A DNA stretch of 64,000 nucleotides from CAVZMI01 sp050011775 (GTDB taxonomy: Bacteria; Bacteroidota; Ignavibacteria; UBA10030; CAVZMI01): positions 139,856-203,855 of the forward strand of contig JBEKIL010000006.1 of the NCBI GenBank assembly GCA_050011775.1, given 5' to 3'. Below, one piece after another: positions 25,362 to 34,781 of this stretch. The notes beneath the pieces were generated by a model. It did no database searches. It was not told the DNA's origin and worked only from the letters and a program-made list of their open reading frames with translations. The translations under genes and the position numbers were made by a program. Position 1 is the stretch's first letter. Every line of letters starts with the position of its first letter.

Positions 25362-26990
25362 ATGAGTACGAATTCCATCGTTGACCGTATCCGTGATAAC
25401 ATTCTCTTTGCCGGCACAGACGAGTCTGTAATCCGCACCATTGCTTCTTCAGTTACCGAAGTCGCATTTGCTCCTGATGAAGTGATTTTTGTCGATGCAA
25501 GCATTGGTGAAGGACTTTACCTACTCGAATCAGGACGGGTGAAAGTGACAAAAGAAACAAAACAGGGAAACGAAATAATCCTCGGCGTACTGCATCCGAA
25601 CGATTTCTTCGGTGAGATGCAAATGATCGATGGTGTTCCACGCTCTGCCCACGCGGTGGCTATAGAGCCTTCTGTCGTTGCGATCATTAGCGAAGAAGCT
25701 TTTCAACAATTGTTGCGCGAGCATTATATTGTCTCGGCCAATGTGATGCGCGCTCTAAGCACTCGATTACGTGCAATCGACGAAACCCTTGTCTCCGAGC
25801 TCGCAAACACAGAACTGCTCGCAAAAACAAAACTCGATAAACTTCATCTTCTTATTGATGCCACTAAGAATGTCAATTCATCACTGAACATAGATAGGTT
25901 ACTCGGCATCATTCTTGAAAATGCTACAAATTCTATTCAGGCTGATCGGGGAACATTGTATATCGTCGACGAATTGAAAGGCGAGCTCTGGTCTAAAGTC
26001 GCCCAGGGAAAAGATATGGTGGAGATACGTCTGCCGATGGGAAAAGGACTTGCGGGGGTTGTGGCAAAAACGGGCGAGATAATCAACATTCCAGACGCGT
26101 ACACAGACAAGCGATTCAATCCCGAGATCGATAAAAAAACCGGCTATCGAACGCGGAACATTCTCACGATGCCGATGAAAAACAAGGGCGGGAAAATTAT
26201 CGGCGTATTCCAATTGTTGAATAAACGCGGCGGTCCTTTTACCCGCGACGACGAAGATTTTATCGACGCCCTTTCGGCCGGTGCATCAATCGCTATCGAA
26301 AATGCACGACTCGCACAGGAGATGGTGCAATCTGAACGGCTTTCCTCTGTCGGCCGTATGGCGAGCGCTATTATCCACGATATTAAAAACCCGATGAACA
26401 CTATCAGAGTGTACGCCCAGGTAATGAAAAAGAAATCGGGAAATGAAGAAGCTGTGAAACTGGCCGACGAGATGATCCGCCAGGTCGATCGATTGGTGAA
26501 TATGCTGCAGGAAATTCTCGATTTCTCCCGCGGTGTGAGCGCAACCAATATCGTCGAAGTCAACCTCGGTGAGACCCTGGATGCCATACTGGTGTTCATC
26601 GAAAAAGATCTGAGCAAACACAATATACAGCTTCTGAAACAGCTGCATTATATCGGACCGTGCATGATGGATGCCGATAAGATGACCCGCGTCTTCTACA
26701 ATATCGCATCCAATGCCCGCGATGCGATGCCTACGGGGGGATCTCTTACCGTATCAACGCTCGAAGTAGACAAATTGGTAAGGATTTCATTCCGCGATAC
26801 CGGTACCGGAATGCCGGAAGAAGTGAAGAAGCGAATCTTTGAGCCGTTCATGTCATACGGGAAAAAACACGGAACCGGGCTCGGAATGGCGATCGTTAAG
26901 AAGGTTATCGATGATCACGATGGACGAATTGAGATCGAGAGCGAGATGGGCAAAGGAACTGAAATGAGCATATACTTACCTCTTAAGTAA
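25362..26990 (+). CDS. Soluble sensor histidine kinase with cNMP-binding and GAF domains
   Basis: The 542-residue protein has a cyclic-nucleotide-binding domain (about 10-130; ILGVLHPNDFFGEMQMIDGVPRSAH-type core), a GAF domain (about 160-320; GKGLAGVVAKTGEIINIPD), HisKA (SAIIHDIKNPMNTI, phospho-His about 339) and HATPase_c (NIASNARDAMP, FRDTGTGMPEE, GTGLGMAIV). There are no transmembrane helices, so signals are intracellular. ATG 25362 is preferred to 25305 because it lies just past the LarA stop and the conserved domain begins there. No response regulator is adjacent. Confidence 0.9.
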   Translation: MSTNSIVDRIRDNILFAGTDESVIRTIASSVTEVAFAPDEVIFVDASIGEGLYLLESGRVKVTKETKQGNEIILGVLHPNDFFGEMQMIDGVPRSAHAVAIEPSVVAIISEEAFQQLLREHYIVSANVMRALSTRLRAIDETLVSELANTELLAKTKLDKLHLLIDATKNVNSSLNIDRLLGIILENATNSIQADRGTLYIVDELKGELWSKVAQGKDMVEIRLPMGKGLAGVVAKTGEIINIPDAYTDKRFNPEIDKKTGYRTRNILTMPMKNKGGKIIGVFQLLNKRGGPFTRDDEDFIDALSAGASIAIENARLAQEMVQSERLSSVGRMASAIIHDIKNPMNTIRVYAQVMKKKSGNEEAVKLADEMIRQVDRLVNMLQEILDFSRGVSATNIVEVNLGETLDAILVFIEKDLSKHNIQLLKQLHYIGPCMMDADKMTRVFYNIASNARDAMPTGGSLTVSTLEVDKLVRISFRDTGTGMPEEVKKRIFEPFMSYGKKHGTGLGMAIVKKVIDDHDGRIEIESEMGKGTEMSIYLPLK

Positions 26991-27132
26991 GACTGCCAAA
27001 ACTACACTGTTTTTATTATTCATATCATCGCTGTTCATTCTCTGAATTATTTCCTTCCCTTTCTTCCACATCAACTTGCAGGGACAGGTCATCAGGATAA
27101 AATACGCTGCCGGGAGGTCATCTCGCTTGAAA

Positions 27133-27160
27133 TTGTTCGAAAAAAAACGCTTATTAATAT
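27133..27160 (+). promoter_or_regulatory. Candidate promoter of the hisB operon
   Basis: TTGTTC (27133-27138) and TAATAT (27155-27160) lie 16 bases apart, upstream of the hairpin at 27181 and of hisB at 27249. This is a weak consensus match in an A/T-rich stretch. Confidence 0.3.
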
Positions 27161-27180
27161 AAGGCTGTATTGAAGGACGA

Positions 27181-27210
27181 CCAAGGATGATATCATCATT
27201 GGCTTTTTTT
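27181..27210 (+). terminator. Hairpin plus T-run in the hisB leader (attenuator-like)
   Basis: CCAAGGATGAT/ATCATCATTGG (27181-27202) is a palindrome with one mismatch, followed by C and seven T residues. It lies between a candidate promoter and hisB, so it could terminate or attenuate the his operon, or serve as an operator. No histidine-rich leader peptide or T-box signature is visible. Confidence 0.45.
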
Positions 27211-27248
27211 GTTTTGTGACGAACCCCTCAAACTTTAAAGAGCACACT

Positions 27249-27833
27249 ATGCGAAAAGCGACGATCACGAGAAAAACAAAAGAAACCGATATCACAACAT
27301 CGGTTGTGATTGACGGCAGCGGAAAACGGACGAACCGGACCGGAGTTGGTTTTCTCGACCATATGCTGGATCTTTTTGCACAGCACGGGAATTTCGATAT
27401 CTCGGTCCGCTGCAAGGGGGATATGAAGGTCGATGATCATCACTCCGTCGAGGATATTGCCATTACACTTGGGAAAGCATTTACCCGCGCACTCAAAGAT
27501 CGTTCGGGTATTGCCCGCTATGGCTTTGCAATCGTCCCTATGGACGATGCTCTCGCCCGATGTGTCATTGACCTTGGTGGACGCTCATACCTGGTCTTCA
27601 AGGCGGAATTCCGCCGGGCAAAAGTCGGAGATCTTTCCACAGAAATGGTGAAGCATTTCTTCGCATCTTTTGCCGATAATGTGAAGGCGAACATACATAT
27701 CGAAATCCTGTATGGCAACAATACGCACCATTGTATTGAAGCTATTTTTAAATCTTTTGCCAGAGCCTTATCGGAAGCCTGTGCACGCGATAAGAAGATC
27801 AAAGGGATTCTTTCGACAAAAGGGAGGTTGTAA
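27249..27833 (+). CDS. hisB: Imidazoleglycerol-phosphate dehydratase
   Basis: This is a monofunctional HisB of 194 residues, without the N-terminal phosphatase of the enterobacterial enzyme. It dehydrates imidazole glycerol phosphate to imidazole acetol phosphate using manganese. Metal-ligand motifs are FLDHMLDLFAQHG, DDHHSVEDIAI and NTHHCIEAIFK. ATG 27249 (MRKATITRKTKE) fits the family N terminus; an ATG-less extension upstream is not needed. It starts the hisBHAFI cluster. Histidinol-phosphate phosphatase must be encoded elsewhere. Confidence 0.95.
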   Translation: MRKATITRKTKETDITTSVVIDGSGKRTNRTGVGFLDHMLDLFAQHGNFDISVRCKGDMKVDDHHSVEDIAITLGKAFTRALKDRSGIARYGFAIVPMDDALARCVIDLGGRSYLVFKAEFRRAKVGDLSTEMVKHFFASFADNVKANIHIEILYGNNTHHCIEAIFKSFARALSEACARDKKIKGILSTKGRL

Positions 27834-27841
27834 AGCCACCG

Positions 27842-28438
27842 ATGATTGCTATCATCGATTACAGGATGAATAATCTCCGATCGGTTCAGAAGGCATTTGA
27901 GCATTCGGGAACGGATGTCGTTATTTCAAGCAACGCGGATGAACTCCGGAAAGCCGATAAGCTTGTACTCCCCGGTGTCGGCGCTTTTGGAAAATCGATG
28001 GATACGATTCGTGCTGCAGGATTCGATCGGATTATTCTCGATCATACGGCAGCCGATAAACCGCTGCTGGGAATTTGTCTGGGGATGCAGCTCCTCTTTT
28101 CCCGTAGTGAAGAGCTCGGCGTATATGAGGGGTTGAACATTTTACATGGATCGGTTGTCCGTTTCCCACAGACGGTAAAAGTCCCGCATATCGGCTGGAA
28201 TGAAATTCGAAAGAAACGTCAATCGCCGATTTTGAACGATGTCAAAGATTCGGCTTACATGTATTTTGTTCATTCATATTTTGCCGTACCGTCTGATGAT
28301 ATCGTGGTGGCATCAACCGATTATGGCATCGAGTTTCCATCTATTGTTCAATTTAAAAATATTTTCGGAATTCAATTTCATCCGGAAAAAAGCCAGAGCG
28401 CCGGTCTAATAATCCTGAAAAATTTTGCTCTGTTATAA
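27842..28438 (+). CDS. hisH: Imidazole glycerol phosphate synthase, glutaminase subunit
   Basis: HisH hydrolyses glutamine and channels ammonia to HisF. The 198-residue length is normal. The class I glutaminase triad is clear: Cys in LLGICLGMQLL (about 81) and His/Glu in IQFHPEKSQ (about 181-183). The oxyanion segment PGVGAFGKSM is at about 43-52. It lies eight bases after hisB and five bases before hisA. Confidence 0.96.
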   Translation: MIAIIDYRMNNLRSVQKAFEHSGTDVVISSNADELRKADKLVLPGVGAFGKSMDTIRAAGFDRIILDHTAADKPLLGICLGMQLLFSRSEELGVYEGLNILHGSVVRFPQTVKVPHIGWNEIRKKRQSPILNDVKDSAYMYFVHSYFAVPSDDIVVASTDYGIEFPSIVQFKNIFGIQFHPEKSQSAGLIILKNFALL

Positions 28439-28443
28439 ATATC

Positions 28444-29208
28444 ATGATCCTTATAATTCCTGCAATCGATATAAGCGACGGTAAATGTGTCCGCCTGATC
28501 CAGGGTGTCGCCGGTACAGAAACAATATACTGCAATGATCCGGTCAAGATGGCAATACTCTGGCGCGGGGAAAATTTTAAAATTATTCATGTTGTCGACC
28601 TGGATGGCGCCTTCGGCGGTTCGATAAAGAATTTCGAGGTTATCGAGCGGATGGCGAACGCTATTGATATTCCCATTCAAGTTGGCGGCGGTATACGATC
28701 GCTCGAACAATGCCAGCGATTATTCGATACCGGTGTGTCTCGCATTGTGGTCGGTACCATTGCCATAGAAAATCCCGACCTACTCCAGCGCCTTCTTGAA
28801 AAATTTACGCCGCGTAAAATTACGATCGGTATCGACGCAAAAAACGGAATCGTAAAAACAAAGGGTTGGACGGAGGATACAGGTATCACCGCTGTTTCAC
28901 TCGGATTGAACATGAAACAACTCGGAGTGCAACGTATTGTCTATACTGATATCGCACGGGATGGTATGATGGTGGGGCCGAATATCGAAGCAATCCGCGA
29001 ATTTGCAGAAAAAACCGGCCTCCGGGTGACGGCATCCGGCGGCGTCTCGGGGTACAAGGATTTATTGAAACTTGCGGAACTCGAACATTGTGGCGTCGAT
29101 TCAGTGATCATCGGCAAGGCGTTATACGAAAATAGATTTCCATGCCAGGCACTCTGGCGTGATGTGGAAAAAGATCTGAAAGATCTCGGTCCGACACGAA
29201 GGATGTAA
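28444..29208 (+). CDS. hisA: Phosphoribosylformimino-5-aminoimidazole carboxamide ribotide isomerase
   Basis: HisA is a TIM-barrel Amadori isomerase in histidine synthesis. The 254-residue product contains IPAIDISDGKCVRL (catalytic Asp about 8), a QVGGGIRS phosphate loop and TDIARDGMMVGPN (second catalytic Asp, about 175), with ASGGVSGYKDL at the C-terminal phosphate site. It is directly followed by hisF with no bases between stop and start. Because only hisA is seen and no trpF lies nearby, dual PriA function is not indicated. Confidence 0.95.
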   Translation: MILIIPAIDISDGKCVRLIQGVAGTETIYCNDPVKMAILWRGENFKIIHVVDLDGAFGGSIKNFEVIERMANAIDIPIQVGGGIRSLEQCQRLFDTGVSRIVVGTIAIENPDLLQRLLEKFTPRKITIGIDAKNGIVKTKGWTEDTGITAVSLGLNMKQLGVQRIVYTDIARDGMMVGPNIEAIREFAEKTGLRVTASGGVSGYKDLLKLAELEHCGVDSVIIGKALYENRFPCQALWRDVEKDLKDLGPTRRM

Positions 29209-29970
29209 ATGATCGCTAAACGTATTATCCCCTGCCTTGATGTCGATCAAGGACGGGTCGTCAAAGGAATAAAATTCATCAATCTTGTCGATGCTGGCGA
29301 TCCGGTCGAGCAGGCAAGGTACTATGATATGCAAGGAGCCGATGAGCTGGTGTTCCTGGACATCACCGCCTCATCGAATGACCGTGACACGATGCTTGAT
29401 GTCGTAAGCCGAACAGCAGAGGAAGTATTTATCCCCTTCACGATCGGAGGGGGTATTCGTACGGTCGATGATATCCGGCGTATGCTTCAGCACGGAGCGG
29501 ATAAAGTAAGCCTCAACACGGCTGCGGTCAAACAGCCGCTGCTTGTGTCTGCCGGCGCTGAATCGTTCGGATCGCAATGTATCGTGGTAGCGATCGATGC
29601 AAAACGAAAACCTGACGGCACATCTTGGGAAGTCTATATCAACGGCGGGCGCACACCTACAGGACGCGATGCGATCGAATGGGCAAGGGAAGTCGAACAC
29701 CTTGGCTCGGGTGAACTCCTGATCACCAGTATGGATCGGGACGGAACGAAGGATGGATATGATCTTGAATTGCTTAAGCAGATTTCGGCGGCAGTCAACG
29801 TACCTGTAATCGCCAGCGGAGGTGCAGGCACACTCGAACACCTGGTCGAAGCGCTGACGATTGGGAATGCCGACGCAGTCCTTGCAGCGTCAATATTTCA
29901 TTTTCAGGAATATACTATAGCTCAGGCAAAAGCCTATTTAAAATCACGGGGGGTTAACGTTCGGAATTAA
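29209..29970 (+). CDS. hisF: Imidazole glycerol phosphate synthase, cyclase subunit
   Basis: HisF is the synthase partner of HisH and forms imidazole glycerol phosphate and AICAR. The 253-residue TIM barrel has CLDVDQGRVVKG (catalytic Asp11), FTIGGGIRTVDD, VAIDAKR (Asp about 131) and ASGGAGTLEHLVE at the second phosphate site. It is adjacent to hisA and followed four bases later by hisI. Confidence 0.97.
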   Translation: MIAKRIIPCLDVDQGRVVKGIKFINLVDAGDPVEQARYYDMQGADELVFLDITASSNDRDTMLDVVSRTAEEVFIPFTIGGGIRTVDDIRRMLQHGADKVSLNTAAVKQPLLVSAGAESFGSQCIVVAIDAKRKPDGTSWEVYINGGRTPTGRDAIEWAREVEHLGSGELLITSMDRDGTKDGYDLELLKQISAAVNVPVIASGGAGTLEHLVEALTIGNADAVLAASIFHFQEYTIAQAKAYLKSRGVNVRN

Positions 29971-29974
29971 TACT

Positions 29975-30367
29975 ATGGGAATATTGGACGAGGTAAAATT
30001 TAATGAACAGGGACTGATCCTCGCAATCGCACAGGATGCAGAAACAAACGATGTGCTGATGGCTGCGTGGATGAGTCGTGAGAGTCTTGAATTAACCCTG
30101 AAATCGAAGCAGGCAACCTATTGGAGCCGTTCACGCAAAAGATTATGGCTGAAAGGCGAAGAATCGGGGAATATCCAGGAGGTCAAGAATATTTACATCG
30201 ATTGTGATGCAGATGTGATTTTGATGAGGGTCTATCAGCGTGGTGGGGCTGCCTGTCATACAGGACACCGATCCTGTTTTTATAGGGAGGTCCTTGATGA
30301 AGGAGCGACAGTACGGGAATGCAGCGAAAAAGTATTCGATCCAGAAACGGTGTATAAAAAAAAATAA
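29975..30367 (+). CDS. hisI: Phosphoribosyl-AMP cyclohydrolase
   Basis: HisI hydrolyses PR-AMP in the third step of histidine synthesis with zinc. The 130-residue product contains AAWMSRESLELT near the N terminus, SRSRKRLWLKGEESGN, and the metal/zinc core DCDADVILMRV then CHTGHRSCFYRE. It is the stand-alone cyclohydrolase: there is no fused HisE pyrophosphohydrolase, and neither hisE nor hisG is in the window. purE follows 18 bases later. Confidence 0.95.
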   Translation: MGILDEVKFNEQGLILAIAQDAETNDVLMAAWMSRESLELTLKSKQATYWSRSRKRLWLKGEESGNIQEVKNIYIDCDADVILMRVYQRGGAACHTGHRSCFYREVLDEGATVRECSEKVFDPETVYKKK

Positions 30368-30385
30368 CTCATCGGAGATTAATCT

Positions 30386-30844
30386 ATGCCGCCAGTCGCA
30401 ATTATGATGGGAAGTCAATCGGATGAGGAGATCATGAAGGGCTGCGAAGAATATCTGACGCAGTTCGGCATCTCCTTTGAAACAAAAATTCTATCAGCAC
30501 ACCGACAGCCCGACGAAACCGCGCAGTATGCCCGAGAAGCGGCGAGCCGGGGGATCCAGGTAATTATTGCAGCTGCTGGAATGGCCGCTCACCTCCCCGG
30601 TGTTGTCGCGTCGTTGACGACATTACCCGTGATTGGTGTCCCATTACCGGCATCGGAGCTGCGGGGTGTCGATGCGTTGTATTCCATTGTTCAAATGCCG
30701 GCCGGAATCCCCGTGGCTACAGTTTCTATCGGAAAAACCGGCGCACGCAGTGCGGCGGTTCTCGCTGCAGAGATCATCGCTCTTCAAGATTCCTCGGTGA
30801 GAGAGAAACTTGTCGCATTCAAAAAGAACGGCTCTAAGTTCTGA
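30386..30844 (+). CDS. purE: 5-(carboxyamino)imidazole ribonucleotide mutase
   Basis: PurE class I, 152 residues, moves the carboxyl group of N5-CAIR to make CAIR in purine synthesis. MMGSQSD near the N terminus, ILSAHRQPDE with the conserved His, and SIVQMPAGIPVATVSIG are diagnostic. The usual GAxNAA tail reads GARSAAVLAAE. It follows hisI, a sensible position because HisF releases the purine intermediate AICAR. purK is not adjacent. Confidence 0.93.
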   Translation: MPPVAIMMGSQSDEEIMKGCEEYLTQFGISFETKILSAHRQPDETAQYAREAASRGIQVIIAAAGMAAHLPGVVASLTTLPVIGVPLPASELRGVDALYSIVQMPAGIPVATVSIGKTGARSAAVLAAEIIALQDSSVREKLVAFKKNGSKF

Positions 30845-30851
30845 TCATCCT

Positions 30852-31775
30852 ATGCGAATCCTGATCTGTGGTCATGGATCTTTTGATGTCATTCACCCCA
30901 AAACGGGTACTGAACGCCGTTTTCCCGGAGGTGTGTTCACTACGATTGCTGCAGCGGCTCAGGTTGCACCTGGTGAGACCGTCGTACCGATTATCAGTGT
31001 GGGAGAAAATGAATACGATGAAGCGCATCTTTGGTTGGGGAAATTTCCAAATATCGATGTGAGCGGTCTTGTCGTGACCAAAGAGCCGACGCATACCGTT
31101 CATTATTATCAGCTAGCAAAAGGCAATGATATCCGGTGTACATCTACACTGGCAGAGCCGATTCCTCTGAGGGCGATTAAACAGAAACTTGCGGGAATCG
31201 ATGGAATCCTTATCGCGATGAATTCGGGCTCTGATATTACCCTCGAAACACTTAACGAAATGCGGATTGAAACACAGGGAAAATCTATCCCGCTTCATCT
31301 GGATGTCCACAATCTTGTATTGGGCCCCGATGAGGAGCACGGGCGGCCATATCATTCGGTTCCCACCTGGCGGCAATGGTTTTTTCATTGCGATACGGTT
31401 CAGCTCAATGAAGTGGAAGCTGCGGCAATCACTCCCGATCATATGACCGAGGAACATTTTGTGAAGCAAGCGCTTGCATTGGGTCTTACCGGATTATTGA
31501 TTACGCGCGATGAGCGGGGAGTGACCGTGTATCACCAACAGCATAAAAAAATACTTTCTGAAAACCTTACCACTCCCCTTTCGGATGAGGTCCGAAATAC
31601 AATCGGCTGCGGCGATGTTTTCGCGGGAGTATTTCTCGTGCGATATCTGATGACACATAATCTCATCAAATCAGCCCGTGAAGCCACGATGATTGCCGGA
31701 TGGAGCGCGTCATTTTCATCGCCCGAAGATCTCTTGAATATCCATGAACGATTAAAGGAGGATCCTCTTTCATGA
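30852..31775 (+). CDS. PfkB-family carbohydrate/nucleoside kinase
   Basis: The product has 307 residues from ATG 30852 (MRILICGHGSFDVIH), chosen because it begins the beta-strand of the ribokinase fold; the frame extends back to 30810 inside purE. GGVFTTIAAAAQVAP near the N terminus is the substrate-site region, and NTIGCGDVFAGVFL (about 250-262) holds the catalytic Asp and anion hole. The substrate could be a sugar, a nucleoside or another small molecule. It overlaps lysC by four bases, so its expression is tied to the lysine genes. Confidence 0.85.
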   Translation: MRILICGHGSFDVIHPKTGTERRFPGGVFTTIAAAAQVAPGETVVPIISVGENEYDEAHLWLGKFPNIDVSGLVVTKEPTHTVHYYQLAKGNDIRCTSTLAEPIPLRAIKQKLAGIDGILIAMNSGSDITLETLNEMRIETQGKSIPLHLDVHNLVLGPDEEHGRPYHSVPTWRQWFFHCDTVQLNEVEAAAITPDHMTEEHFVKQALALGLTGLLITRDERGVTVYHQQHKKILSENLTTPLSDEVRNTIGCGDVFAGVFLVRYLMTHNLIKSAREATMIAGWSASFSSPEDLLNIHERLKEDPLS

Positions 31776-33127
31776 TAGTAATGAAGTTTGGCGGAACGTC
31801 GGTCGAAGATGCAGCTGCAATGCGTCAGGTGAAAGAAATTGTCCGTTCTCAGCTCCGCCGTTCGCCGGTCGTTGTTCTCTCGGCTATCGCACTTGCAACA
31901 AATCGTCTGCTGGAATGCGCACAACTTGCCGCCGGAGGCAAACTTGAGAAAGCGAAAGAACTGGCAATCGGGCTTCGTGACCGGCATCATGAGATCATCG
32001 GCGATCTATGCAGCTCGGACTCAGCCGCGACATATCTCCGGAGTATGGTGAACGATACCATTGGTGAATTAATCACTTTAAGCAAGGGATTAACCATCCT
32101 CGGTGAACTTTCTCCCCGGTCACTCGATGCTTTTGGATCGGCGGGGGAACGGATGTCATCCGCAATCTTCAATACCTATCTAAACGAAATTGGAATCGCC
32201 TCTGAACTCGTCGATGCCCGCTCGTTCATGATAACAAATGAACACTTTACCAAAGCGGCTCCGCTCTTCGATGCGATTGAACGGTTAATCCCTGAAAAAA
32301 TTTCGCCTCATATTTCGAAGGGGAAAATCGTCGTTACACAAGGATTTATTGGTGCAACTATGAGCGGTGTTACAACTACACTTGGTCGTGGAGGATCTGA
32401 CTACTCAGCTGCAATTATCGGTGCAGCCCTCGGCGTCGATGAGATTCAGATCTGGACTGATGTTGACGGCGTTATGACATCAGACCCGCGAATTGTCCCG
32501 ACAGCGATGAAGCTGGATATACTTTCATTTCAGGAAGCCTCGGAACTCGCATACTTCGGGGCAAAGGTACTGCACCCGAGCACGATTATACCGGCAATCG
32601 ATAAGAAAATACCTGTCATCGTGTTAAATTCAAAACGGCCATCATCAACTGGAACCCGTATCGTACCCGAACCGTCGAAAAACAACCTTGCAGTAAAAGC
32701 GATCGCCTGTAAAAAAGGAATCACGGTTATCAACATCCTTTCGACACGAATGCTTATGGCATACGGTTTTATGGAATCGATTTTCAGCGTTTTCAACCGC
32801 TTTAAGACATCGGTCGATCTTGTCAGTACATCCGAAGTATGCGTGTCGATGACAATTGACAATGACCAATTTCTTGATGAAATTCTCAAAGAACTGAAGA
32901 ACTTTGCAGATGTGACTGTCTTCAGACATAAAGCTATCATCTGCATCATAGGCGAGCAGATGCGTGCAACAGCCGGTATCACCAACAGGATTTTTAATGC
33001 ACTCCATGATGTTGAAATCCTGATGATTTCTCAGGGTGCGTCCGAAATTAATATGAGTGTAGTTATCGAAGAGCAATTGGTCGAAGAAGCTGTTCGGCAG
33101 CTTCACAACGAATTTTTCCCACAATAA
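31772..33127 (+). CDS. lysC: Aspartate kinase
   Basis: This 451-residue monofunctional kinase performs the first step of the aspartate-family pathway. It begins MIVMKFGGTSVED and has FGSAGERMSS, GFIGATMSG, TLGRGGSDYSAA and WTDVDGVMTSDPRIV in order, then two ACT domains (about 305-450), which normally bind lysine or threonine as feedback inhibitors. AAGGAGG precedes the ATG, which overlaps the PfkB stop. It heads the lysC-dapB-dapA-dapD run. Confidence 0.95.
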   Translation: MIVMKFGGTSVEDAAAMRQVKEIVRSQLRRSPVVVLSAIALATNRLLECAQLAAGGKLEKAKELAIGLRDRHHEIIGDLCSSDSAATYLRSMVNDTIGELITLSKGLTILGELSPRSLDAFGSAGERMSSAIFNTYLNEIGIASELVDARSFMITNEHFTKAAPLFDAIERLIPEKISPHISKGKIVVTQGFIGATMSGVTTTLGRGGSDYSAAIIGAALGVDEIQIWTDVDGVMTSDPRIVPTAMKLDILSFQEASELAYFGAKVLHPSTIIPAIDKKIPVIVLNSKRPSSTGTRIVPEPSKNNLAVKAIACKKGITVINILSTRMLMAYGFMESIFSVFNRFKTSVDLVSTSEVCVSMTIDNDQFLDEILKELKNFADVTVFRHKAIICIIGEQMRATAGITNRIFNALHDVEILMISQGASEINMSVVIEEQLVEEAVRQLHNEFFPQ

Positions 33128-33141
33128 TCTTCTTCACAACC

Positions 33142-33864
33142 ATGAATATTGCAATAATTGGATATGGACGAATGGGTAAAGAAGTGGACCGTGTTGCCCA
33201 GGAACGCGGACACACTATCGTCTCACGCCTCGATATTTCCGATGAAATATCAGAGGCCACTCTGAAAGGTGCCGAGTGCTGCATCGAATTCAGCATACCG
33301 GAATCGGTTTTCCGGAACATCGAGCGCATCGCATCCTGCGGGCGCAACATCGTAGTCGGGACTACAGGATGGTACAATCGTCTCGAAGAAATCCGCGCTC
33401 TCGTGGAAAAGAAGAAGATCGGACTCTTATATGCCGCGAATTTTTCGGTCGGCGTCAATCTATTCTTCGCAATCGTACGATCGGCAGCACGACTGTTGAA
33501 CCCGATCGAAGGATACGATGTTGCAATCCATGAGACTCATCATCGAAATAAAGCCGACAGTCCAAGCGGAACCGCACTTACGATAGGAAAAATTATACTT
33601 GAGGAATTTTCAAGGAAGAAAAACATTTTCACAGAGACATCGCATCAGACGATTTCACCCGAGCATCTGCATATAGTCTCAACACGACTTGGAACATTTC
33701 CAGGAATTCATGAAATCGCTTTCGATTCAGCCCTGGATACGATCGAATTGAAACATACAATGAAAAACCGTTCTGGCTTTGCATTCGGTGCGGTGCTCGC
33801 AGCCGAATGGCTTGCAGGACGGAAAGGGATGTTCACATTTAACGATTTACTTACATCGAAATAA
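33142..33864 (+). CDS. dapB: 4-hydroxy-tetrahydrodipicolinate reductase
   Basis: DapB uses NAD(P)H to reduce the DapA product. The 240-residue protein has the nucleotide loop GYGRMGKE (about 7-14), GTTGWY, AANFSVGVN and the substrate motif HETHHRNKADSPSGTAL (about 130-146) with catalytic His and Lys. It is 14 bases after lysC and 11 before dapA. Confidence 0.95.
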   Translation: MNIAIIGYGRMGKEVDRVAQERGHTIVSRLDISDEISEATLKGAECCIEFSIPESVFRNIERIASCGRNIVVGTTGWYNRLEEIRALVEKKKIGLLYAANFSVGVNLFFAIVRSAARLLNPIEGYDVAIHETHHRNKADSPSGTALTIGKIILEEFSRKKNIFTETSHQTISPEHLHIVSTRLGTFPGIHEIAFDSALDTIELKHTMKNRSGFAFGAVLAAEWLAGRKGMFTFNDLLTSK

Positions 33865-33875
33865 TCGAGGACTTC

Positions 33876-34775
33876 ATGGCAACACGAAAAAAGTTCCAGG
33901 GAACAGGAACCGCACTGGTGACCCCGTTTACCCGCGACGGGAAACTCGACGAGCAAACCGTACGGAGGCTTGTTGAATTTCAGATCAAGGGAGGTGTGGA
34001 AGCAATCATCCCGGCCGGTACAACGGGTGAGAGCCCGACACTGGAAGAGGATGAACATCGCCGGTTGATCGAGATAGTTGTCGATCAAAACAGGAAACGT
34101 GTCAAAATCATCGCAGGCGCAGGAACAAACAGCACAGCCCATTCGATCAGGCTTTCGAAACAGGCGAAAGAGGCCGGTGCCGACATACTTCTGCTCGTGG
34201 GGCCGTACTATAACAAACCGTCGCAGGAAGGATATTACCAGCATTTCCGGACGATTGCCGAAGCTGTCGATCTTCCGTTCATCGTGTACAATGTCCCGAC
34301 ACGGACAAGCGGCAACATCGAACCTTCAACGTTGCTCCGTATCGCCAAAGACATTCCGACTGCTGCCGGAGTGAAAGAAGCATCGGGCAGTATGCCGCAG
34401 ATCATGGAGATCGCCCGGAATAAACCCGAGGGATTCTCGCTGTTGTCGGGTGACGATGTATTCACCCTTCCCCTTATGGCTGTAGGCGGCGATGGTGTTA
34501 TATCGGTCATTTCGAACGAGGTTCCAAAAATCTTTTCTGAAATGGTACGTTATTGCCTTAAAAATAACTATAAGAAAGCGGTGGCAATCCATAATAAATT
34601 ACTCCCGCTGATGCAGGCGAATTTTTTTGAAGCTAATCCAATGCCCGTGAAAGCTGCACTTGCGATGATGGGAATGATTGAAGAAGTCTATCGGCTGCCG
34701 CTGGTGAAAATCGGTGATGCAAATCGCCAGAAGCTCTTGGCAGTTCTTAGAGAATTGAAGCTTCTGAAGGGATAA
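33876..34775 (+). CDS. dapA: 4-hydroxy-tetrahydrodipicolinate synthase
   Basis: DapA condenses pyruvate with aspartate semialdehyde through a lysine Schiff base. The 299-residue TIM barrel shows GTTGES (about 48-53), VGPYYNKP, Tyr138 in VYNVPTRTSGN and the Schiff-base Lys167 in GVKEASG. Length and motifs are standard. It is followed six bases later by dapD. Confidence 0.97.
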   Translation: MATRKKFQGTGTALVTPFTRDGKLDEQTVRRLVEFQIKGGVEAIIPAGTTGESPTLEEDEHRRLIEIVVDQNRKRVKIIAGAGTNSTAHSIRLSKQAKEAGADILLLVGPYYNKPSQEGYYQHFRTIAEAVDLPFIVYNVPTRTSGNIEPSTLLRIAKDIPTAAGVKEASGSMPQIMEIARNKPEGFSLLSGDDVFTLPLMAVGGDGVISVISNEVPKIFSEMVRYCLKNNYKKAVAIHNKLLPLMQANFFEANPMPVKAALAMMGMIEEVYRLPLVKIGDANRQKLLAVLRELKLLKG

Positions 34776-34781
34776 GTACTC

